A DNA stretch of 64,000 nt from NCBI GenBank assembly GCA_003553445.1, contig PWEK01000052.1, forward strand, positions 1-64,000, given 5' to 3'. Positions 57,324-64,000 of this stretch are shown one piece after another; position 1 is the stretch's first letter; the number at the start of each line of letters is the position of its first letter. The position numbers and the translations under genes were made by a program. The DNA comes from Elusimicrobiota bacterium. Its GTDB lineage: Bacteria > CG03 > SLGR01. Under the pieces are notes generated by a model that saw only the letters and a list, made by a program, of their open reading frames with translations, did not search any database and was not told the origin of the DNA.

Positions 57324-58001
57324 CTACCCCTTTGCAATCTCCTCAAGCTTATCTTTAAGTTTATAAATATCCACACAAGTATCCTGGCAGGGTCCATTGG
57401 GCCTTAAATTTCTTAAAGCATGTATGGGTATATGCCAGACCCTGTTGATTCCTTCTGCAAGCTCCTCCTCGCATGCTACCGCTATTACGCCGTCGGGTTT
57501 AAGGTCTTCTATTATATTCATAGCCTGTCGGCCGCCGCCAGCCATTCTTACAGTGACGTTTTCCGGAGAAATCCCAACTATTTCATCGGTCTGACACCTT
57601 CCGCATCTCTGGCAATTTTCGACATCACCGCACACATCGTTTTTACAGGTAGAATTTTGCAGGCACCTCGGAAGAAGCAACAGAATATTTCCTTGTAACT
57701 TACCGTTTATAGTGTTGCTGACTTGAATAAAATATTCCGCAAGATCGGCTTTTTTTACACCCAGTAAAGGGCAGATGCGCATTGAAATTAAAAAAACTAC
57801 TCTAAACAAAACCCATTTTTTAAAAGCTACGGGCGCCGGGGTTTTTTCAAAAACCCCCAGGGCACACAAAAGACTGGATATCCCGGCAAATAAAAGAAAA
57901 AATCCTGACAAAAGCAAAAGAACATTTTCCTGAATCATAAGCACCAACCCTGACAAAAGAAGAAAACCGGAGTTTATAAACAATGAGGTTTTTACATTCA
58001 C
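57324..58001 (-). CDS. DUF116 family Cys-rich membrane protein
   Basis: C-rich CKNDVCGDVENCQRCGRC; ACEEEL; located beside fmt/def. Confidence 0.8.
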   Translation of the reverse strand: MNVKTSLFINSGFLLLSGLVLMIQENVLLLLSGFFLLFAGISSLLCALGVFEKTPAPVAFKKWVLFRVVFLISMRICPLLGVKKADLAEYFIQVSNTINGKLQGNILLLLPRCLQNSTCKNDVCGDVENCQRCGRCQTDEIVGISPENVTVRMAGGGRQAMNIIEDLKPDGVIAVACEEELAEGINRVWHIPIHALRNLRPNGPCQDTCVDIYKLKDKLEEIAKG

Positions 58002-58939
58002 CTGAACATATCTCCCTTTTCTATTTGATTTCCGGCCAAAAAAGACGAAACATCCATCTCTCTTTTTCCAGCAGGCTTAACCCTTAAAACTTTTACCCCC
58101 CCCTCCCCGCAGGCCACTTTAAAACATCTCTTTGAAACCTCCGAGACCATGCCCGGCTTGCCTCGAATATTTTCATCAATTTCGGCATCAGTTATTATTA
58201 TGCTTTTCTTTTCTTTTTCATGAAACGTTCTACAACCCGGTGCGGGACTTAAAGAGCGTATCCTGGAAAAAACCTGATGAGCACTAAGGTTCCAGTCAAT
58301 TTGACACATCTCTTTAGAAAGCTTACCGGCATAGTTTAAATTTTTTAATGAAAGCTGGCTTCGTCCGGACGGAACTTCACCTGAATATGTTTTTTCAACC
58401 AGGTCATCCAGGATTTCTATTCCTCTGGAAGTCAACCTGTCTTTAAGGGTTTTAAAGTTGTCTTCAGGGGTTATTTTCACCTCTTTTGAAGCTAAAATTT
58501 CTCCGGAATCAATCTTCTCATTCATTTTTATAAGCGACACACCCGTTTTTTCATAACCCTTCAAAAGCGCATGGCGAACAGGGTCGGGCCCCCTTAAATC
58601 CGGCAGAAGCGAATAATGAATATTAAAACAACCCAAAGGAAAAAGTGAAAGCACCTCGGAGGAAAGAATCTGTCCATAGTCTACCACAAAGCAAAGTTGA
58701 GCAGAATAACTTTTTAGCATATTGACAGCATGCGAAGAATTAATATCTTTCGGTTTTATAATGTCAACACCTTTTTCAACGCAATATTTAGCCACAGGGC
58801 TGGGTGTGATTTTCCTTCCCCTTCCACAGCGGCTGTCCGGACATGTTACCGCGTAAATCCGATCGACATCTGAATGCGCATGCAAGAAACGCAAATATCT
58901 GCATCCCGTAGAAGTAGATGACATAAAAACCAGGTTCAT
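57998..58939 (-). CDS. fmt: Methionyl-tRNA formyltransferase
   Basis: NIHYSLLPDLRGPDPVRHALLKGYEKTGVSLIKMNEKIDSGEIL. Confidence 0.9.
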   Translation of the reverse strand: MNLVFMSSTSTGCRYLRFLHAHSDVDRIYAVTCPDSRCGRGRKITPSPVAKYCVEKGVDIIKPKDINSSHAVNMLKSYSAQLCFVVDYGQILSSEVLSLFPLGCFNIHYSLLPDLRGPDPVRHALLKGYEKTGVSLIKMNEKIDSGEILASKEVKITPEDNFKTLKDRLTSRGIEILDDLVEKTYSGEVPSGRSQLSLKNLNYAGKLSKEMCQIDWNLSAHQVFSRIRSLSPAPGCRTFHEKEKKSIIITDAEIDENIRGKPGMVSEVSKRCFKVACGEGGVKVLRVKPAGKREMDVSSFLAGNQIEKGDMFR

Positions 58940-59424
58940 CTCTTCTTTTTGGCCTTTAAGTACAGGTACTTTCTTTTGAAAAAACCCAGCCTGTCGGGAA
59001 ATAGGATTCCATCAAGATGGTCCATTTCATGCTGGATAACGATTGCCAGCATTCCCTCCGCTTCAATTACCCTTCTTTCACCGCGTAATCCGGTCTCCAC
59101 CTTGATAATGCTACTTCTGGGAACTTCGGCGGATATCGATTCAAGACTTAAACACCCCTCCTGGATACCTGTTCTTCCGGCAGTCTTAATGATCCTCGGA
59201 TTTATTAACACCAGAGGTTTTGAAATTTTCTCATCAGCCTTTTCAGAGACTACGGCCATTCTTTTACTTATTCCTATTTGCGGCGCAGCAAGGCCTATTC
59301 CGCCATTACTAATCATCAATGATACAAGTTTAGGCCCCAGTTTATCTGCCTCTTCTTTGGAAATATCTACAGATTTTTTCCTTAAAACTGAATCGGGATA
59401 TACCGCTAAAGCTGATTTCTTCAT
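58936..59424 (-). CDS. def: Peptide deformylase
   Basis: GIGLAAPQIG, EGCLSL, QHEMDHLDGILF. Confidence 0.96.
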   Translation of the reverse strand: MKKSALAVYPDSVLRKKSVDISKEEADKLGPKLVSLMISNGGIGLAAPQIGISKRMAVVSEKADEKISKPLVLINPRIIKTAGRTGIQEGCLSLESISAEVPRSSIIKVETGLRGERRVIEAEGMLAIVIQHEMDHLDGILFPDRLGFFKRKYLYLKAKKKR

Positions 59425-61409
59425 AGCATTTCTACAGGATCTGCATCTATTTTCAAATATTTTGCAAACCGCTCATCTGCCCTCATCTTTCTCAACATCT
59501 CCTTGACTTCAACATCTTTACCTTCTCTATACTTTAAAAGCATCTGCCACCTGTATTTACCTCTTAATCTCCCCCTGTGAGCTTTTGATGGCCCCAAAAA
59601 CTCAGTAAAAGGAAGTTTCTTTTTTATGTATTGAGCGCATAATCTCATTCTACTTTCAAGATTGTTTTCAGTTCTTCCCTCCCCTACTATTTTTACAAGT
59701 TTGCAGTAAGGCGGATAAAAACACTCCTTTCTTATTTCAAGTTCCTTCTCATAAAAAGATTCGTAGTCTCTTTCCGCCATATACCTGATTGCATAATGCC
59801 CCGGTGTTAACGTTTGAATGAAAACCTCACCATGCCGGCCGAATCGGCCGGACCTTCCCGTAACCTGTTTTAAAGAGCTGAAAGTTTTTTCCGCAGCCCT
59901 GAAATCAGGCATTGTCAAGGCGGACTCAGCCTGAAGGACACCAACAAGTTCAACTTCCGGAAAATCCCAGCCCTTTGTTACAAGCGCTGTCCCGACAAGA
60001 ATATCGTACTTATGATTCCGGAATTTTTCAAATACTCTTCGAGCGTCATCTTTTTTCCTTACCGAATCCGAATCCATTCGGCATATATTTGCATCCGGAA
60101 AGAGCTTTTCCAGCGCCTTCTTAACCCGCTCGGTTCCGGCCCCCCTGTATGCAAAAACTTCTCCTTTGCAATAAATGCATTTCCCCGGGTTTTTAAAAGA
60201 CGAACCGCATAAATGACAGGAGAGTTTACCGCTATTTCTGTGATAAACAAGGGAAGAGCTGCAATCACTGCATTTTATATTTTCTCCGCATTCCCTGCAT
60301 ATCACTGCAGGAGCATAACCTCTTCTGTTTATATAAATGATAATCTGTTTATTAACGGATAAAGCCTGCTCGATGCTTCTTAAAAGCCGGGTTGAAAATA
60401 TAGCGCCCTTAAACTTCACGGAATGGTTCATGTCAACAATGCGGACTTTCGTTTCATCGGATTTAAACACCTTCTGCGGAATCTTTAGATAATTAATCTC
60501 TTTCCTTTTAGACCTATACATCGTCTCCAGTGTAGGGGTGGCGCTGGAATAAACAACCACAGCATTTTCAATCTCCCCTCTCTTTTCAGATACCCATCTG
60601 GCATCATAGAAGGGCGAATTACCCTCTTTATATGAATGGTCGTGCTCCTCATCCACCACAATTCCACCCAAACTTTTAAAAGGAGCAAAAACAGCAGACC
60701 TTGAACCGATAAGAACCTTTAGATCCCCATTTTTTATTTTTCTTATGTTCTCCATTTTTTTTCCATTTGAAATACGGCTGTGCCACACACCCACGCTGGA
60801 TGAACCAAACCGCTTTATAAACATATCTATCATCTGAACTGTGATAGCTATTTCAGGAAGAAGGATTAAAGTCTGGCGGTTTTTTTCCGCAAGATATGAA
60901 GAAAGGCGCAAGTAAATTTCAGTCTTGCCGCTGGCATTTACTCCATGCAAAAGAAACTTTGACGGAAATGCACCCTCCTCATCCGCACGGATAATTCTTT
61001 GAAAGGCGTCTTCCTGAGCGGAATTCATAAGAAAACCAGTTTCAGATGACGGTTTTGTTTCTTTTTTTCTCTTTCTTTTTATTTTCGGGTAGGTAAGACG
61101 GGGTGGCAGCATTGCAGAATAAACCTCTCCCGGGGCAGATATATAATGAAAAATCATCTCGTCGGCAAGCCGGCACAGGCCATCCGTCAAAAGCGGCTCT
61201 TCATCTATTACCTCTTCAACCTCTTTTATTTTCCCGTAAGCATCCCCGCCGGTTTCTGTTAGTCTATCCAAAACAGCTGTTACATATCCCGTTCTGCGGG
61301 TTTTGCCGAAAGGTACTCTAACCCTCGCCCCTTTTGAAACCGGTTTCGTCGAAGAGTATACAAATGTAGTGAAAACCGGAGCCGGAATTGCCACGCGCAG
61401 ATACTTCAA
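59421..61409 (-). CDS. priA: Primosomal protein N' (PriA helicase)
   Basis: LLHGVNASGKTEIYL, VVDEEHDHSYK, zinc-binding CRECG..CSDC..CHLCG..CIYC. Confidence 0.95.
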   Translation of the reverse strand: MKYLRVAIPAPVFTTFVYSSTKPVSKGARVRVPFGKTRRTGYVTAVLDRLTETGGDAYGKIKEVEEVIDEEPLLTDGLCRLADEMIFHYISAPGEVYSAMLPPRLTYPKIKRKRKKETKPSSETGFLMNSAQEDAFQRIIRADEEGAFPSKFLLHGVNASGKTEIYLRLSSYLAEKNRQTLILLPEIAITVQMIDMFIKRFGSSSVGVWHSRISNGKKMENIRKIKNGDLKVLIGSRSAVFAPFKSLGGIVVDEEHDHSYKEGNSPFYDARWVSEKRGEIENAVVVYSSATPTLETMYRSKRKEINYLKIPQKVFKSDETKVRIVDMNHSVKFKGAIFSTRLLRSIEQALSVNKQIIIYINRRGYAPAVICRECGENIKCSDCSSSLVYHRNSGKLSCHLCGSSFKNPGKCIYCKGEVFAYRGAGTERVKKALEKLFPDANICRMDSDSVRKKDDARRVFEKFRNHKYDILVGTALVTKGWDFPEVELVGVLQAESALTMPDFRAAEKTFSSLKQVTGRSGRFGRHGEVFIQTLTPGHYAIRYMAERDYESFYEKELEIRKECFYPPYCKLVKIVGEGRTENNLESRMRLCAQYIKKKLPFTEFLGPSKAHRGRLRGKYRWQMLLKYREGKDVEVKEMLRKMRADERFAKYLKIDADPVEML

Positions 61410-62101
61410 AGCAGCTTTTTAATAAGTTTAAAGTCTTTTTCAGTTTCCGCTTTTTTAGAAGGGCTTCTTAAAAGATAAGCAGGGTGGTATGTAGGAACTA
61501 TTTTTACTTTTGTATTTGAAAATCTCTTCTCAAATATATTACCCCTCAGCTTGGTAATCCCCGTTTTTCTTTTCAGTATTGTCCGGGTTGATGGAGACCC
61601 GAGTGTAACAACTACACTTGGTCTGATTAAATCCATCTGCTTTTCAAGGAATTTCTTTATACACACACCGGTCTCCTCTTCAGTCGGAGGCCTGTCATTG
61701 CCCCTTTTTTCAGGGTTGCTGGGATCTTTCATTGGATGACACTTTACTATGTTTGTTATAAATACATCTTTTCTCTCAAGCCCAAGGTTATCCCGGATAA
61801 TACTGTCAAGTAATTTTCCGGCTCTTCCAACAAATACCTCGCCTCTGTGGTCTTCCACAAAACCAGGGCCTTCTCCGATAAACATAATCTCGGTGTTATA
61901 GGTTCCATTACCAAAACATGGATTTAACCTGTATCTGCCAAGCCGGCAAGCCCTGCACTCCTCCATCTGTTTTTTTAATTCGTCCAACTGAAGGTTTTTA
62001 TTTCTTTTAGGAGAAAACCATAATCCTTCTTCTCCCGCATCCATTCGCAACTGAATATATTTTTTAAACTTTTCTTTCATTTCCCCAGTAATTTTGAGCA
62101 C
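61406..62101 (-). CDS. udg: Type-4 uracil-DNA glycosylase (Fe-S)
   Basis: MFIGEGPGFVEDHRGEVFVGRAGKLLD, CRACRLGRYR, PTYHPAYLLR. Confidence 0.93.
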   Translation of the reverse strand: MLKITGEMKEKFKKYIQLRMDAGEEGLWFSPKRNKNLQLDELKKQMEECRACRLGRYRLNPCFGNGTYNTEIMFIGEGPGFVEDHRGEVFVGRAGKLLDSIIRDNLGLERKDVFITNIVKCHPMKDPSNPEKRGNDRPPTEEETGVCIKKFLEKQMDLIRPSVVVTLGSPSTRTILKRKTGITKLRGNIFEKRFSNTKVKIVPTYHPAYLLRSPSKKAETEKDFKLIKKLL

Positions 62102-62715
62102 TCCTTCAATATAATCTCTGCCGAAGTATCTATATCAATATTTTTATATCCCCTGTATCCCTCCTCAGAGATAACAAGAAAACTCCTGTTTTCCTTTCCG
62201 AAATTCTCTGTGCTGTTTGCAATCATAATCTGGCAATTTTTTTCCTTCATCTTCCTGACAGCCGCTTTTTCATCAGTTTTATCCGAAAGGGAAAACCCCA
62301 CAAGAACCTTTGAATTTCTGTTTTCTCCGGCCCATTTCAATATATCCGGATTTCTCTCCAGCTGCATTGATATTCTTTTCTTTTTAATTCCTCTTTTGGA
62401 TATCTTACGAAAACTTCTCAGCGGTCTATAGTCGCATACTGCAGCAGAAGAAATAAAAACATCACACCATTTATAGGCTTCTTTTACAGCTGAAAACATA
62501 TCCCTTGCGCTCTCGGCATATTTGTGGCTCCACCTTCTGTCTTGATGTTCTTTAACGGATGAAACTAAAAAAACTGATGCCCCCTCTAATACAGCCCTCC
62601 GGGCTACTGCAGCGCCCATCATTCCGCTTGACCTGTTTGTGAGGTATCTTACCGTATCCCACATCTCCCGCGAAGGACCCGCAGTTATCAATATATTTGA
62701 GCCTTTAAGGCTCAT
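62077..62715 (-). CDS. coaB: Phosphopantothenate--cysteine ligase (stand-alone CoaB)
   Basis: ILITAGPSREMWDTVRYLTNRSSGMMG; AAVCDYRP. Confidence 0.9.
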   Translation of the reverse strand: MSLKGSNILITAGPSREMWDTVRYLTNRSSGMMGAAVARRAVLEGASVFLVSSVKEHQDRRWSHKYAESARDMFSAVKEAYKWCDVFISSAAVCDYRPLRSFRKISKRGIKKKRISMQLERNPDILKWAGENRNSKVLVGFSLSDKTDEKAAVRKMKEKNCQIMIANSTENFGKENRSFLVISEEGYRGYKNIDIDTSAEIILKECSKLLGK

Positions 62716-63265
62716 TTTTATATGAAGAATGGCCGGATTCTTTAAGTGAGTTGTTGACTTTTTTGATAATATCCGCCGGCTCTTCCATTCTCCCGACGCC
62801 TTTTTCTCCGGAGGCTAATTTACCCCGTGCAGGGCCTATAATCCTGAAACCTCTTTCTTTTAAATTTTGTAAATTGTTTTGTGTTGCACAATTTTTATAC
62901 ATATTCTTGTGCATTGCGGGACATAAATAAACAGGACCGTCATAATCCAGTATAATCGCGGTCAACAACTCATCGGCTATACCTACAGACAGTTTGGCAA
63001 GGGTTGTGGCTGTTGCCGGCGCAACTATAATTAAATCAGCCCACCCGGCAAGTCCGGTATGCTTTTCATTAAATGTTCTTTCAAAAAGATCCGTGTATAC
63101 CCTGTTGGATGTTAAGCCCGAAAATGTATGCGATGTTATAAATTTTTCGGCCGATTTTGTCATGACAGTTTTCACTTCATGCGAGCTTTTAATAAGCCGG
63201 GATGCAAGCTCTGCAGACTTATATGCGGAAATCCCCCCGCAAACCCCCAGTAATACCCTTGCCAT
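62705..63265 (-). CDS. coaC: Phosphopantothenoylcysteine decarboxylase (stand-alone CoaC flavoprotein)
   Basis: VCGGISAYKSAELASRL; IVAPATATTLAKLSVGIADELLT; CPAMHKNM. Confidence 0.92.
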   Translation of the reverse strand: MARVLLGVCGGISAYKSAELASRLIKSSHEVKTVMTKSAEKFITSHTFSGLTSNRVYTDLFERTFNEKHTGLAGWADLIIVAPATATTLAKLSVGIADELLTAIILDYDGPVYLCPAMHKNMYKNCATQNNLQNLKERGFRIIGPARGKLASGEKGVGRMEEPADIIKKVNNSLKESGHSSYKNEP

Positions 63266-63271
63266 TTCAGT

Positions 63272-63535
63272 TTATCCCGACTTTACCGCCGCCTCAGTAT
63301 TTTTTTCTTTTTCCTGCTCTTCTTCCTGGGATTTTTTCTCGTCTTTTTCCTTTTCGGGTTTATCCTTTCCAGTTTTTTCAATTATCAAATCAGCCATTAC
63401 TTTGTCAATTTTAGGGGGAGACCCTATTCCTGCTGTTTTAAGGAATTCCTCTTTGTATTTTTTTGAAGCTTTTACTGCGAACTCCCACGGATTATCTACA
63501 TTATTGATGATTAACTTTCTTGTTTTTTCGTCCAC
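63272..63535 (-). CDS. rpoZ: RNA polymerase omega subunit
   Basis: Small protein between gmk and coaC; VDNPWEFAVKASKKYKE; E/K-rich tail. Confidence 0.75.
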   Translation of the reverse strand: MDEKTRKLIINNVDNPWEFAVKASKKYKEEFLKTAGIGSPPKIDKVMADLIIEKTGKDKPEKEKDEKKSQEEEQEKEKNTEAAVKSG

Positions 63536-63544
63536 TTTTTCTCC

Positions 63545-64000
63545 TTAAGGTATCTTTAACTTTCTTTCCTGCGCCTTTACTATAGATTTCAATTCTGCTA
63601 TGGCGTCTTTCAACTCACGGTTTAAAACGTAATAATCATATTTATGAGCCGCCTCAACTTCGCTGTATGCATTTTCAAGGCGTTTTTCTATTTCCTCTTC
63701 TGAATTCTGCCTTCTTTTCCTGAGCCGCCTTTTAAGCTCTTCCATAGATGGAGGCAGTATAAAAATCAGCACCGCCTCCGGAATTTTTCTTTTCACCTGC
63801 ATTCCCCCCTGAACGTCTATATCAAGAACCACACATTTACCCTTATTGAGGGACCTCTTTACAAATTCGCCTGATGTTCCGTAGTAAGCTCCATGAACCC
63901 TGGCCCATTCTAGCAATGTTTTTTCGTTAATTCTTTTTTTAAACTCTTTTTCAGTAACAAATTCATAATCAACCCCCCTTTTTTCAGCTCCTCTGGGTTT
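63545..64000 (-). CDS. gmk: Guanylate kinase (N-terminus beyond the window edge)
   Basis: Frame remains open to 64000: ..PRGAEKRGVDYEFVTEKEFKKRINEKTLLEWARVHGAYYGT..; VVLDIDVQGGMQVK. Confidence 0.95.
   Translation of the reverse strand, partial: KPRGAEKRGVDYEFVTEKEFKKRINEKTLLEWARVHGAYYGTSGEFVKRSLNKGKCVVLDIDVQGGMQVKRKIPEAVLIFILPPSMEELKRRLRKRRQNSEEEIEKRLENAYSEVEAAHKYDYYVLNRELKDAIAELKSIVKAQERKLKIP

Noticed and set aside
58949-59506. 185-aa plus-strand ORF
   Set aside because: Antisense to def/priA; no domain signal.
1-64000. CRISPR arrays, tRNA/rRNA genes, prophage or defence islands
   Set aside because: No regularly spaced repeats, no recognisable tRNA/rRNA sequence, and no capsid, integrase, restriction-modification or Cas-like ORFs were seen by eye.

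Overview
This 64 kb window is a dense, AT-rich bacterial chromosome segment. Most genes lie on the minus strand in long, overlapping operons. No rRNA, tRNA, CRISPR or prophage could be supported. The housekeeping backbone includes gmk, rpoZ, coaC/coaB, udg, priA, def, fmt, rpsB, tsf, pyrH, frr, uppS, cdsA, dxr, rseP, ispG, proS, recG, coaD, pta, uvrB, nadC, birA-coaX, groESL and purH. Accessory content includes a compatible-solute locus encoding both known mannosylglycerate routes (one-step GT78 and two-step GT55 plus HAD phosphatase) with a glycerate kinase. It also includes three MgtE-like Mg transporters within 14 kb, a GH65 phosphorylase fused to a CBS pair, a tandem GT4 pair with one degenerate copy, a GT2-PAP2 fusion, and a pilus/secretion cluster. 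The most unusual signal is a ~0.9 kb element encoding a RAYT-like (REP-associated Y1 transposase) protein. Its HUH histidines (HxH read as YVY) and catalytic Tyr (read as Met) appear substituted, while a DnaA-domain-IV-like C-terminus remains. It is bounded by 28-bp perfect inverted repeats, and their 26-bp core recurs exactly about 24 kb away between the divergent promoters of mpgS and an MBL-fold gene. Other notable points are an in-frame amber codon in dxr, an 86-nt rpsB/tsf out-of-frame overlap, and several promoters placed so close to start codons that leaderless transcripts are predicted. All family assignments come from motif recognition by eye; no database search was run.
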